A DNA stretch of 19,790 nucleotides from Helicobacteraceae bacterium (GCA_029258405.1 JARHYY010000027.1:1-19790); one strand, 5' to 3'; positions 7,316 to 16,208 are shown, numbered from the stretch's first letter. The notes: generated by a model not told the origin, from the sequence alone. Program-made: numbers and translations.

Positions 7316-7373
7316 ACTAAAATTTCTTAAAAAATATATGTTTTATATAAGTTTGCTTAACTTTTTAGTTATT

Positions 7374-8639
7374 TTACCATGCAATTGCTTGTATTTTCCC
7401 TTTTGGGAGGGCAAAGAGATAACTTTTATTATAATTAAGACGAATAATTCCAAGAGAACTTTGAACTGGAGTATGCTTAATATACATGATAGTTTCTCCA
7501 TCTACTGAAAATTGAGGGTTTTGATTAACGCCCTCTATTGTTAATTGGCGAATATAATCACTTTTTGTTGAGGCAAGATACAAATTAAAAGCATTAGGAG
7601 CAAATTCATTGTTGCTATCCCTACTTGAATATACAATATACTCCCCATAAGCAGTTGCAGAGTTATTGTTACGACCATGATACACTAATTGCTCTACAAC
7701 CTCTTTGCCATCAATACCTGTTGAAAATATATTGGGGTAGCCTAAGCGGTCAGAAACAAATAATATTTTTTGATCATTATCAATAAAATGGGCTTCCACA
7801 TCAATACCTGAATATTTAGTGAGTTGAAGTATTTTTTTTGAAGGTATATTATACAAAAATATATCAGATTGAGCAGAAGGTGCCATTGTTAATAAAAGAT
7901 TCTGTCCATTATCACTCACATCAGTTAAAGCAAGCATACCTTGGGAACTTAATATTTGTTCATTTTTCCTAGTTTGAATATTGTATTTAAATAAAGTTGG
8001 TCGAGCAAGATATTTAGTATAGTAAAATTCTGTTTGCTCTTTATTTGCCCATTTTGGAAATATGTTTAATCGTCCATCACTAATAAGAATGCTTTGAAAT
8101 GTAAGTGTGTAATCTGCCAAAACAATCTGCCCAACACCAGAAGAAACATTTTTAGAAATAAGTACAAATTTTTCCATCCATGAAATTGAAGGAGCACCTA
8201 TATAATCATTAATCTCAATAGCCATTTTATGAGCTAACAAAGGATAATAATTTTCCTGATTCACACTATATCTTTTGCTAAAAGCTTCTTTGCCAGTGGT
8301 AATATCATACAAGTATAATTGAGCCATTATTCCATTTTTTTCTTTATGGGTGGCTATTTTAGCTACGAGATGCACACCTTTAGTCTTGTATTCTTCATAA
8401 TTAACAGCTCCACTAGGCACATTTTCGCCTTCATGCACATCAAAATGCCCACTAACTTTTAAATCTCCTATAAGCATTTTATGTATACGAGTAGCGACAG
8501 ATTTATTAGCATTATCATTCAATATATATCCAACATCAATAATTGGCAATACACCGCTTCTACGGATAATCTCCATTGTTGCATCTATGGCAAAAAGTGA
8601 GTTAAAAACCATTATGAATAGAATTAGAATTCTTGACAT
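7374..8639 (-). CDS. tolB: Tol-Pal periplasmic beta-propeller protein TolB
   Basis: The 421-residue protein starts with a signal peptide (1-17, ending SLFA) and an N-terminal alpha/beta domain (about 20-150, with LIGDLKVSGHFDV and a YLYDITTGKEAFSKRY strand). A WD40-like beta-propeller follows (about 190-421), with repeats such as IFPKWANKEQTEFYYTKY, ALTDVSDNGQNLLLTMAP, DVEAHFIDNDQKILFVSDR, NIFSTGIDGK and QNPQFSVDGETIMYIKH. TolB shuttles between Pal and TolA. The ATG overlaps the tolA stop in TAATG, indicating coupled translation. Length is close to the family norm (about 430). No odd features. Confidence 0.95.
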   Translation of the reverse strand: MSRILILFIMVFNSLFAIDATMEIIRRSGVLPIIDVGYILNDNANKSVATRIHKMLIGDLKVSGHFDVHEGENVPSGAVNYEEYKTKGVHLVAKIATHKEKNGIMAQLYLYDITTGKEAFSKRYSVNQENYYPLLAHKMAIEINDYIGAPSISWMEKFVLISKNVSSGVGQIVLADYTLTFQSILISDGRLNIFPKWANKEQTEFYYTKYLARPTLFKYNIQTRKNEQILSSQGMLALTDVSDNGQNLLLTMAPSAQSDIFLYNIPSKKILQLTKYSGIDVEAHFIDNDQKILFVSDRLGYPNIFSTGIDGKEVVEQLVYHGRNNNSATAYGEYIVYSSRDSNNEFAPNAFNLYLASTKSDYIRQLTIEGVNQNPQFSVDGETIMYIKHTPVQSSLGIIRLNYNKSYLFALPKGKIQAIAW

Positions 8640-9388
8640 TATCTTTGACTCCCAATTGTTACTATAATACTTGTTTCTCTTTTGGAGCTATGAATATATG
8701 GCGGAAAGGCAATTAAAGTCATATCCTCTAAAAATATATCCAAAACCCTATCAAAATCAATATCTCCAGATTTTTTTTGCACACGATAGCGAAAGCGTCC
8801 TTTATCATCAATACTTATGAGAACTTCCGCTGTATTATTCGCACCATTATCTCTGTATTTTGAATTTTTCCAGTGCTCACTAAGTATGGAATCAATTTTA
8901 GCATAATATTCATTATATTCACCATCTTGAACAGTAAAATTAATCATTTGTTTTACATTTATTTGAGATAATATATTCTGTAAATTTTCTTGCAATTTAT
9001 CATCATAAGAAAGAAAGTCACCTTTTTTTCTTGATGCTAATGTATCCCTATTATCACTTATTTCCTCATTATTTTTAGCAGCAACTTTATCTGGAATAGC
9101 ATCAAACATTTTTTTTATCCCCACCCCTGCAACAGGAGTTTTTGAGCCAACATTTTCTTTTTTAGGGGCAACTTTTGTTTTCTGTTGTGTGGGAGGCAAA
9201 ATTTTATCTTCCACCTTAGGTTCATTAAATATATCAAGTGTAACTTGAAATTCAATTTCTTTTTGAGAAGCAAATTTAAGAGGATTGCTTTTATTCGTAT
9301 AACTAAAAAACAATAAAAGCAAGATTAACACAATATATGCGGAACAAGAAATAACCCCGCTAGCACACCATAAGACTACCCTATCCAT
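8639..9388 (-). CDS. tolA: TolA-like energy transducer (TonB C-terminal-like domain)
   Basis: The 249-residue protein has an N-terminal membrane anchor (about 5-29), a Pro/Lys-containing periplasmic stretch (about 45-110) and a C-terminal domain (about 165-249) with EYYAKIDSILSEHWK and VLISIDDKGRFRYRVQKKSGD, matching the TolA/TonB C-terminal fold. TolA connects the TolQR motor to TolB-Pal. It is much shorter than E. coli TolA (421 residues) and lacks the long Ala/Lys helix. A TonB is the alternative, but the position between tolR and tolB supports TolA. The ATG lies inside tolR (8-base overlap), and the stop overlaps tolB. Confidence 0.85.
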   Translation of the reverse strand: MDRVVLWCASGVISCSAYIVLILLLLFFSYTNKSNPLKFASQKEIEFQVTLDIFNEPKVEDKILPPTQQKTKVAPKKENVGSKTPVAGVGIKKMFDAIPDKVAAKNNEEISDNRDTLASRKKGDFLSYDDKLQENLQNILSQINVKQMINFTVQDGEYNEYYAKIDSILSEHWKNSKYRDNGANNTAEVLISIDDKGRFRYRVQKKSGDIDFDRVLDIFLEDMTLIAFPPYIHSSKRETSIIVTIGSQR

Positions 9389-9776
9389 CAGTCACCAAAG
9401 AAATTCGTACAAATCCTGCTTCTTTTACTACTTTTAAAACATACATAATATTATCATATAAAAGATTTTTATCAGCACGAATTGATATTTGCGTATTTTT
9501 ATCATAACCATTTGAAAATAATCTAAAATTATCCGCAAAACCTTTAAATTCATATTTATTATCTTGAATGTATATTACTTGAGCTTTATCAATACGAATC
9601 TCAATTTTCGAATCTTCTTGAACCTTAGCAGATTTTGAGCCCCTAGGTAAAGTAATCTCCTCATGATACACAACTACTGGTGCTGTAACCATAAGTATGG
9701 CTAATAAAACAAGCATAATATCCACTAAAGGAGTAATATTCAAATCTGGATTTTCATCCCAATTAAAATTATTCAC
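9381..9776 (-). CDS. tolR: TolR (ExbD family) proton-channel subunit
   Basis: The 131-residue protein has one membrane helix (about 17-36). It carries the essential membrane Asp19 in LNITPLVDIMLVLLAILMV, the motif that takes up protons in ExbD/TolR/MotB proteins. A periplasmic domain follows, with IEIRIDKAQVIYI and ISIRADKNLLYDNIMYVLKVVKEAGF. Together with TolQ it forms the proton-driven motor for TolA. The start codon is GTG and overlaps the tolQ stop by 4 bases (GTGA), so it is translationally coupled. It is often annotated exbD in H. pylori; the tolA-tolB-pal context favours TolR. Confidence 0.93.
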   Translation of the reverse strand: MNNFNWDENPDLNITPLVDIMLVLLAILMVTAPVVVYHEEITLPRGSKSAKVQEDSKIEIRIDKAQVIYIQDNKYEFKGFADNFRLFSNGYDKNTQISIRADKNLLYDNIMYVLKVVKEAGFVRISLVTDG

Positions 9777-10375
9777 AATGTTCCTTGCTCTACATCTAAA
9801 GTTTCACTAGCAACAATCATTTCAGTTTGCATCTGTAAAGTAGTCATTAATTCAAAAGAACGCCTCTTAAGAATCAAATGAAACGAATATGCTGGAATAG
9901 CTGTTAAAATGCCAGCTGCTGTTGCTACAAGTGCCTTAGAAATAATAGGTGCTATTACTTCCAAAGTAGCCCTAGCCCCATCCCCTAGTTTTGAAAAAGC
10001 ATCTAATATTTCTACTACTGTTCCAAATAAACCTACAAAAGGAGAAGTAGAAGCAACAATAGCAAGAAATGTAAGCCCCATTGTCGCCCGAGCAATAGCT
10101 CTTTGCTTTCCTACCTCTAAAGCTTCTCTACTTATTCCAACTCTTCTTTTTTTAAGGGCATAGCTCAAAAGCGAAGAACGTGGGATTTTCTTAATACCAT
10201 CAATTAAAGATTCTAAAGTAATTTGCTCTTGAGTAATGGCAGCAGAGATTACAAAATACCTATAAACAAAAATCCAAATTGTCATTATGAAATATATTGA
10301 AAGCCATAAAAGCACAATATAGGTAACCATCCCACTGGATGAAAAATAATGAGTTAATTGCTCAAAAATATCCAC
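9773..10375 (-). CDS. tolQ: TolQ (ExbB family) motor subunit
   Basis: The 200-residue inner-membrane protein has three hydrophobic segments (about 17-38, 105-130 and 142-166). The family core is ASTSPFVGLFGTVVEILDAF (106-125) and IAPIISKALVATAAGILTAIPAY, whose Thr residues line the proton path. The start is GTG (10375-10373) and overlaps the atpC stop as TAGTG. No strong SD is seen, so translation probably re-initiates after atpC. This joins the ATP synthase and Tol gene sets in one transcript. Also known as exbB in H. pylori annotation. Confidence 0.93.
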   Translation of the reverse strand: MDIFEQLTHYFSSSGMVTYIVLLWLSIYFIMTIWIFVYRYFVISAAITQEQITLESLIDGIKKIPRSSLLSYALKKRRVGISREALEVGKQRAIARATMGLTFLAIVASTSPFVGLFGTVVEILDAFSKLGDGARATLEVIAPIISKALVATAAGILTAIPAYSFHLILKRRSFELMTTLQMQTEMIVASETLDVEQGTL

Positions 10376-10764
10376 TAAACATTCTTTGCAAAATGTTCAA
10401 TCTTAACCATAAGAGAAGCAGAAATTATTTTATCACTTTTTGCTTGCTCAAGCAATATTTTTGCATTATTGATAGCATCAGCAATTTTGCTATCACCATC
10501 ACCAGCAATTGCAACAGCTCCATCAGCCAAAACATCAACTTCTTTATTATCAACTTTTACATAACCAGAATTTACTGCTACTAACTCTTTATGTCCGTTC
10601 TCTTTTTCGATCTCTATTACCCCTGCATTCAAAAGCGTCAAAACATCGCTATGACCCGGAAAAACGCCAAATTCTCCTTCTATTCCGGGCAAAACAACAC
10701 TTTTTACCTTACCTGAAAAAATACCCCCCTCTGGAGTTACAATATCAAGTTGCAACAGTTCCAT
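10375..10764 (-). CDS. atpC: ATP synthase F1 subunit epsilon
   Basis: The 129-residue subunit of the central stalk has the N-terminal beta-barrel (MELLQLDIVTPEG, GIEGEFGVFPGHSDVLTLLNAG, about 1-85) and the C-terminal helical hairpin (about 88-129). It couples rotation to catalysis and inhibits ATP hydrolysis in many bacteria. A strong AGGAG SD lies in the 11-base gap after atpD. It is the last of the seven atp genes; its stop overlaps the tolQ start. Confidence 0.96.
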   Translation of the reverse strand: MELLQLDIVTPEGGIFSGKVKSVVLPGIEGEFGVFPGHSDVLTLLNAGVIEIEKENGHKELVAVNSGYVKVDNKEVDVLADGAVAIAGDGDSKIADAINNAKILLEQAKSDKIISASLMVKIEHFAKNV

Positions 10765-10775
10765 ATGCCAGCTCC

Positions 10776-12179
10776 TTAATTTTTAGCTTTTTCCTTTTCT
10801 GCTTTTTCCAAAACTTCGCCAATATTACCTACCATATAAAAAGCATTTTCTGGTATAGAATCATATTTACCATCCAAAATACCCTTAAAGCCTTCTAATG
10901 TTTCTTGAAGAGTTACATACTTACCCGGACTCCCTGTAAAGACTTCAGCTACAAAAAATGGCTGCGAAAGAAATCTCTCAATCTTTCTTGCTCTTCCAAC
11001 AGTCCTTTTATCTTCTTCAGAAAGCTCATCCATTCCTAAAATAGCAATAATATCTTGCAAATCTTTATATTTTTGTAAAACCTGTTGCACCCCTGTAGCA
11101 ATTTTATGGTGCTCTTCTCCAACAACTTGCGGATCAAGAATTCTTGAAGTAGAATCAAGAGGATCAACAGCTGGGTAAATACCTTTTTCAGCAATTTTTC
11201 TATTCAACACCGTTGTCGCATCAAGATGCGAAAAAACTGATGCAGGAGCAGGGTCAGTAAGGTCATCAGCAGGCACATAGACTGCTTGCACAGATGTAAT
11301 AGAGCCTTTTTTTGTAGAAGTAATACGCTCTTGTAATTTACCCATTTCACTTGCTAATGTAGGTTGATAGCCCACAGCAGAAGGAATACGCCCCAAAAGT
11401 GCTGACATTTCTGCACCAGATTGTGCATAACGAAAAATATTGTCAATAAACATAAGCACATCTCTACCCTCTTCATCACGAAAGTATTCTGCCATTGTCA
11501 AACCTGTAAAAGCAATTCTATTTCTTGCCCCCGGTGGCTCATTCATTTGCCCATAGCAAAGAGCAACCTTATCTAATACACCACCTTCTTTCATTTCATG
11601 ATAAAGGTCATTGCCTTCTCTTGTTCTTTCGCCAACACCAGCAAACACGGAATATCCGCTATGCTTATAAGCCACATTATGAATAAGTTCCATAATAACA
11701 ACTGTCTTACCAACACCAGCACCACCGAATAATCCCACTTTACCACCTTTTGAATATGGAGCTAAAAGATCAATAACTTTAATGCCTGTTTCAAACATCT
11801 CTGTTTTAGTGCTTTGCTCTTCAAAAGCAGGAGCTGTTCTATGTATAGACCATTTTGCAGCACCTTCTGGTTGCTCGCCACCATCTATAACCTCACCAAT
11901 TACATTAAAAATTCTTCCTAACACCTCTGAACCTACAGGTACAGCAATCGCATCACCACGAGCAATAACTTTAGCATTTCTTGTAAGCCCTTCAGTCATA
12001 TCCATGGCAATAGCACGCACACGATTATCCCCAATATGAGCTGCAACCTCTAAAACAAGTTTTTTCTCATTCCCCTCAACATTATAATGAACATCAAGAG
12101 CTTCATTAATTGCAGGGAGATATGATTCAAAATCTATATCCACCACCGGACCCATCACTTGTGTAATTATTCCTTCCAT
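10776..12179 (-). CDS. atpD: ATP synthase F1 subunit beta (catalytic)
   Basis: The 467-residue catalytic subunit carries the P-loop GGAGVGKT (152-159), the catalytic Glu184 in GVGERTREGND, LMFIDNIFRYAQSGAEMSALLGRIPSA-type Walker B and ring sequences, and the DELSEED lever motif (DELSEEDK, near residue 385). It forms ATP at the interface with alpha. Length and start agree with the family. The ATG follows a duplicated SD region: a 16-bp unit with AAGAAAGG occurs twice in a row just upstream, listed separately. The 62-base gap after atpG is the largest within the atp genes. Confidence 0.98.
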   Translation of the reverse strand: MEGIITQVMGPVVDIDFESYLPAINEALDVHYNVEGNEKKLVLEVAAHIGDNRVRAIAMDMTEGLTRNAKVIARGDAIAVPVGSEVLGRIFNVIGEVIDGGEQPEGAAKWSIHRTAPAFEEQSTKTEMFETGIKVIDLLAPYSKGGKVGLFGGAGVGKTVVIMELIHNVAYKHSGYSVFAGVGERTREGNDLYHEMKEGGVLDKVALCYGQMNEPPGARNRIAFTGLTMAEYFRDEEGRDVLMFIDNIFRYAQSGAEMSALLGRIPSAVGYQPTLASEMGKLQERITSTKKGSITSVQAVYVPADDLTDPAPASVFSHLDATTVLNRKIAEKGIYPAVDPLDSTSRILDPQVVGEEHHKIATGVQQVLQKYKDLQDIIAILGMDELSEEDKRTVGRARKIERFLSQPFFVAEVFTGSPGKYVTLQETLEGFKGILDGKYDSIPENAFYMVGNIGEVLEKAEKEKAKN

Positions 12180-12211
12180 AACTTTACCTTTCTTGAACTT
12201 TACCTTTCTTG
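12180..12211. repeat. 16-bp tandem duplication that doubles the atpD ribosome binding site
   Basis: The unit AACTTTACCTTTCTTG is present twice without mismatch (12180-12195 and 12196-12211), directly against the atpD start codon. On the mRNA each copy contains AAGAAAGG. The proximal copy is about 7 bases from the ATG and works as the normal SD; the distal copy is 16 bases further upstream. Confidence 0.95.
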
Positions 12212-12241
12212 AATGATTTCTTAGCTATATTTATAGCACAA

Positions 12242-13135
12242 TTACTTCATCGATTCAACACCTGTATTAATCTCTACCAACTCTGTTGTTATAGCCTCTT
12301 GTCGTGCTTTGTTGTATGCAATTGTCCTATTGCGAACAATTTCCCCAGCATTATTTGTTGCAGAATCCATTGCCTGCATTCTTGCACTGTGTTCTGCAGC
12401 AAGAGAATCAACAAGAGCATAATACATACTAAATTCCACATATTTATGAGCAAGCTTATTAAGTATTTCCATTTCACCATCTTCTGGTTCAATATCAACA
12501 GGATTCAAAATTTGCTCTTGCTTCTTTGCCTCATAAGTAACGGGCAAAAGCTGTTGCACTCTTAATTCTTGTGAAATCATATTTTTAAAACCATTATGCA
12601 CAAGAATAACCATATCAGTACTACCTTCCAAATAATCATCAACTGCTTCATTAATAAATTTTGAAGATTTTTCATAATTAGGCACTGAACTCAACTCTTC
12701 AACCTGTGCAATAAGAGAAATTCCATTAAATTTAAAATAAGAAATCCCTTTTTTACCTATACCACGCAAACGTACCTTAATATTTTGATGTTTATAAGAG
12801 CTAATTAAACGCAAAACTTCTTTAATGGTTGTTGAATTAAATCCACCACATAAACCTTTATCTGCTGTAATAAAAATAATATCAACCATTTTAACCTGTT
12901 CGGTATGTTGAGTGAAAAAAGGTCCATTTAAGCTCCCTGCACCACTTTTTTCAATACGGTCATGAATCTCTTTGAAAACTTGCACTATCTTATTTGCATA
13001 TAGCTTTGAGCGTTTTGCCATCTCATCAGCTTTTTTAAGCTTTGAAGTCGAAACAAGCTTCATTGCCTTTGTAATTTTCTGCGTATTCTTAACACTTGCA
13101 ATCTGTGTTCTAATTTCTTTAAGGTTATTTCCCAT
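12242..13135 (-). CDS. atpG: ATP synthase F1 subunit gamma
   Basis: The 297-residue rotor shaft begins MGNNLKEIRTQIASVKNT and QKITKAMKLVSTSKLKKA, the conserved N-terminal helix. It has the DKGLCGGFN motif (near 89-97) and ends with the conserved C-terminal helix containing MQAMDSATNNAGEIV and YNKARQEAITTELVEI. Length is within the usual range (about 285-300). ATG at 13135 has AAGGA upstream in the 17-base gap after atpA. Confidence 0.97.
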   Translation of the reverse strand: MGNNLKEIRTQIASVKNTQKITKAMKLVSTSKLKKADEMAKRSKLYANKIVQVFKEIHDRIEKSGAGSLNGPFFTQHTEQVKMVDIIFITADKGLCGGFNSTTIKEVLRLISSYKHQNIKVRLRGIGKKGISYFKFNGISLIAQVEELSSVPNYEKSSKFINEAVDDYLEGSTDMVILVHNGFKNMISQELRVQQLLPVTYEAKKQEQILNPVDIEPEDGEMEILNKLAHKYVEFSMYYALVDSLAAEHSARMQAMDSATNNAGEIVRNRTIAYNKARQEAITTELVEINTGVESMK

Positions 13136-13152
13136 ATGTATTCCTTAAAGTT

Positions 13153-14667
13153 TTAAGCTTTAAAAGTTGTTTTAAATTCTGTTAATGCCTTTTTTAATGA
13201 TTCTTCACTTTCTGTATCAATCATTTTCTTTTCATGTATATCTTCAAAAATTTGAGGATAACGTGCTTCAATAAAAGGATAAAGCTCGGCTTCAAATTTA
13301 GTAACCTTATTTGCAGGAATATCATCCATAAAGCCTTTTGCTCCAGCAAAAATAACAACAACTTGTCTTTCAATAGGTAAAGGGGCATAAGGAGGTTGCT
13401 TAAGAACCTCAACCATTCTTTGTCCTCTTTCAAGTTGTCTCCTACTTGCCTCATCAAGATCAGATGCAAATTGAGAAAAAGCTTGTAATTCTCGATATTG
13501 AGCCAAATCAAGCCTTAAAGTCCCGGCAACTTGTTTTGTTGCTTTAATCTGTGCTGCCCCACCAACACGAGAAACAGATAAGCCAACATTAATAGCGGGT
13601 CTCACACCTGAATTAAATAAATTTGTTTCCAAAAATATCTGCCCATCAGTAATAGAGATTACATTGGTAGGAATATAGGCTGCCACATCGCCTGCTTGAG
13701 TCTCAATAATAGGCAATGCTGTTAAAGAGCCTGCACCCAAATCATCACTAAGCTTTGCTGCTCTTTCTAAAAGCCGAGAATGGAGGTAAAATACATCGCC
13801 CGGAAATGCTTCCCTGCCCGGAGGTCTTCTTAATATAAGACTCATTTCACGATAGGCAACAGCATGTTTACTTAAATCATCATAAATAATAAGGGCATGC
13901 CTTGCATTATCTCTAAAATATTCACCCATGGCTACACCAGCATAAGGTGCAAGATATTGCATAGCAGCAGAATCAGAAGCAGGTGCATTGACGATAGTAG
14001 TATATTCCATAGCCCCATGTTCTTCTAGTTTGCGAACAACTTGAGCAACTGTTGATTCTTTTTGCCCAATTGCCACATACACACAAACAACATCTTGTCC
14101 TTTTTGATTAATAATAGTATCAATAGCTACTGTAGTTTTGCCTGTTTGCCTGTCCCCAATAATAAGTTCTCTTTGTCCTCTGCCAATAGGCACAAGGGCA
14201 TCGATAGCTTTCAAGCCTGTTTGTAATGGCTCATGCACAGATTTTCTTTGCATAATGCCGGGTGCTTTTTCTTCAATAAAACGATATTCAGTAGCCTCAA
14301 TAGGTGCTTTGCCATCAATAGGCTCACCAATTGCATTCACCACTCGACCCATAAGAGAATCGCCAACAGGAACACTCATTAATTTACCTAATCTCTTAAC
14401 AGATGTCCCCTCTTTAATCTCTCGTCCAGCACCCAAAATAACAACCCCTACACTTCCTTCTTCTAAGCTTGAAGCTAATCCTTTATCTCCTGTTTCAAAC
14501 TCTACCATCTCATAAGACATGACATTTTTTAAGCCATAAACTTTGGCAACACCATCAGCATAGCTGACAACTCTCCCCGTTTCTGAAACATTGACATCAA
14601 TGTCAAAATTATCAATTCTCTCTTTAATGATAGAGCTAATTTCATCTGCTTGCAATTTTGCTACCAC
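13153..14667 (-). CDS. atpA: ATP synthase F1 subunit alpha
   Basis: The 504-residue non-catalytic nucleotide-binding subunit has the P-loop GDRQTGKT (171-178), the Walker B region ALIIYDDLSKHAVAYRE (258-274), RRPPGREAFPGDVFYLHSRLLER and the arginine finger Arg367 in SVSRVGGAAQ. The start is GTG at 14667 with AAAAGGAG 8 bases before it; no ATG lies in a better position. There is a 32-base gap after atpH. Nothing odd. Confidence 0.98.
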   Translation of the reverse strand: MVAKLQADEISSIIKERIDNFDIDVNVSETGRVVSYADGVAKVYGLKNVMSYEMVEFETGDKGLASSLEEGSVGVVILGAGREIKEGTSVKRLGKLMSVPVGDSLMGRVVNAIGEPIDGKAPIEATEYRFIEEKAPGIMQRKSVHEPLQTGLKAIDALVPIGRGQRELIIGDRQTGKTTVAIDTIINQKGQDVVCVYVAIGQKESTVAQVVRKLEEHGAMEYTTIVNAPASDSAAMQYLAPYAGVAMGEYFRDNARHALIIYDDLSKHAVAYREMSLILRRPPGREAFPGDVFYLHSRLLERAAKLSDDLGAGSLTALPIIETQAGDVAAYIPTNVISITDGQIFLETNLFNSGVRPAINVGLSVSRVGGAAQIKATKQVAGTLRLDLAQYRELQAFSQFASDLDEASRRQLERGQRMVEVLKQPPYAPLPIERQVVVIFAGAKGFMDDIPANKVTKFEAELYPFIEARYPQIFEDIHEKKMIDTESEESLKKALTEFKTTFKA

Positions 14668-14699
14668 TTATTCTACTCCTTTTACAAATTAAAAAATAA

Positions 14700-15230
14700 C
14701 TAAAATGCTTTTAAGATATGTTCTCTTAAATCGTTAATAAATTTTTCTCGCGAAAAAGCAACCTCAACTCCTAAATCCTCAACAATCAACCTTACGCCCT
14801 CTTTGGCAACCGTTTGCTGTGTTAAAACTAAATTAACATTAAGTTTTTGTGCAAATGCTGTTTCAATATTCTTAAGCATAGCTTCATCAAAAAATTCAGT
14901 TACATAAAGAATAGCCGCATATTCATTGCGAATTGTAGAAATTGTTTTTTCAATTTCTACACACATATCTGGAATAAACTCAAAACGATTTTTTGCTCCA
15001 AGTATTTTAATAAAATTTACAAGTTTTGGTATATCTCTTCCACAAATATCCAAAACAAGTTCTATCTTTTTTGCCTCACTAATACTAGGAGATTTGATAA
15101 TTTCAGCAAAAACCTTTATCTCAAGTGCTTGCTGAACTTTCTTTAGGGAATCACATAGCATACCAATCTGCTCTTTATCAAAGCTTTCAATAAGAGCTTT
15201 TACATATCTTTTAGCAATTAATTCTCTCAT
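14700..15230 (-). CDS. atpH: ATP synthase subunit delta (OSCP-type)
   Basis: The 176-residue peripheral-stalk protein joins subunit b to the top of F1. It shows the N-terminal helical domain typical of the family (AKRYVKALIESFDKEQ at 6-21, AEIIKSPSISEAKKIELV, LVNFIKILGAKNR) and a C-terminal domain ending in SREKFINDLREHILKAF. The ATG directly abuts the atpF stop (TAA then ATG), so it is coupled to atpF. Sequence conservation in this subunit is low, but position and motifs make the call safe. Confidence 0.95.
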   Translation of the reverse strand: MRELIAKRYVKALIESFDKEQIGMLCDSLKKVQQALEIKVFAEIIKSPSISEAKKIELVLDICGRDIPKLVNFIKILGAKNRFEFIPDMCVEIEKTISTIRNEYAAILYVTEFFDEAMLKNIETAFAQKLNVNLVLTQQTVAKEGVRLIVEDLGVEVAFSREKFINDLREHILKAF

Positions 15231-15743
15231 TTAAGCAACCTTCTTTAATAATATTTCAGCATAAGCTGTCTTATCTAAATTTAATGCATCACTTCGGAAA
15301 AGCTCTTTAAGTATTTCTTGTATGACAGCTTGCTCCATACGACGGTTTTCAAATTTAAGAGAATCATTATATTGCTTGACCATTATTTCAATTTCACGTA
15401 AAGCATTCTCTTCAATTTTTTGCTTCATAATTATAGCCTCTCTTTTTGCTCCACTTACAATTTCCTCTGCCTGTCTTGAAGCGACATCAATCCCTTGCTG
15501 TGCAGATTGCAACTTTTTTTTAGATTCTCTAAGATTATTCTGAACCTTATCACATTCATCAGCAATGCCTTTGGCTCTCCCCACAAAAAAATCTCTCACC
15601 GGATTAGCAACAAAATAGTATAAAAGAGCAACAAACAGTATAAAGTTTAATGTTCTAGGAATAATATCTTTAGGAACACTCTCATCCGCAGCAAATATCA
15701 ACACAGGCAACAAAAACGAAAATATTAACAATATTTTTTTCAT
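15231..15743 (-). CDS. atpF: ATP synthase Fo subunit b
   Basis: The 170-residue stator subunit has two hydrophobic stretches. The first (1-18, MKKILLIFSFLLPVLIFA) looks like a cleavable signal peptide ending before ADE. The second is the membrane anchor (about 30-48, TLNFILFVALLYYFVANPV). A long charged helix (about 50-150) follows for dimerisation with b'. E. coli subunit b has no signal peptide; I recall the same arrangement in other epsilonproteobacteria. It lies 42 bases after atpF' and abuts atpH. Confidence 0.93.
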   Translation of the reverse strand: MKKILLIFSFLLPVLIFAADESVPKDIIPRTLNFILFVALLYYFVANPVRDFFVGRAKGIADECDKVQNNLRESKKKLQSAQQGIDVASRQAEEIVSGAKREAIIMKQKIEENALREIEIMVKQYNDSLKFENRRMEQAVIQEILKELFRSDALNLDKTAYAEILLKKVA

Positions 15744-15785
15744 TGAATAATTCCTTATATTACAAGATATTTTTTTACAGTAAAA

Positions 15786-16208
15786 CTATAATTGCTTCAG
15801 CTTAATATTTAAGCTCTCTTTAAATAAAGACATTTGAGATAATAAAGCATTATAGAGCACTTTTTTATCTTCTTCAAGAGCATTTAAAGCACTTATCTTT
15901 TGAGTTTCCAACTCTTGCCTTTTTGCCTCTATCTGCTCTTCAGCTTTTTTTCTTGCATTCTCATAAGCCTCTTCTTTAATAGTGGCTGCTTCTTTTTTTG
16001 CTTCTGCAATAATATTTTCTGCTTGCGTCTTTAGCATAGCAATTTCATTATCATTGCTCCGAATATTTTCCAAATCATTTTTAATTGACCTGTCCCTATT
16101 GTCCATAAATGCTAAAAGCGGCTTATAAAGCCATTCATTCAGCAAATAAACAGAAACTACAAATACCACAAAAACCAATAGCATAAGCAGTGGATTAATA
16201 TCTAACAT
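15786..16208 (-). CDS. atpF': ATP synthase Fo subunit b'
   Basis: The 140-residue second stator subunit has one N-terminal membrane helix (about 5-25, NPLLMLLVFVVFVVSVYLLN), followed by WLYKPLLAFMDNRDRSIKND, a region very typical of b/b', and a long charged coiled coil (about 45-140). Paired b and b' genes are known from cyanobacteria, phototrophs and epsilonproteobacteria. The SD AAGGAG (16222-16217) is 8 bases before the ATG. It is the first atp gene, preceded by a promoter candidate in the 68-base gap after parB. Genes for subunits a and c are not in this window. Confidence 0.93.
   Translation of the reverse strand: MLDINPLLMLLVFVVFVVSVYLLNEWLYKPLLAFMDNRDRSIKNDLENIRSNDNEIAMLKTQAENIIAEAKKEAATIKEEAYENARKKAEEQIEAKRQELETQKISALNALEEDKKVLYNALLSQMSLFKESLNIKLKQL

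Noticed and set aside
7349..7363. Hairpin AAGTT/AACTT after tolB as a terminator
   Set aside because: Five weak A/T-rich pairs and no T run directly following on the minus strand; not enough for an intrinsic terminator.
10509..10898. Plus-strand open frame of 129 codons opposite atpC and atpD
   Set aside because: Antisense to two conserved genes, with low-complexity composition and no family resemblance.
13221..13511. Long minus-strand open frame inside atpA in another frame
   Set aside because: It is an out-of-frame shadow of the highly conserved alpha subunit and has no SD or recognisable domain.
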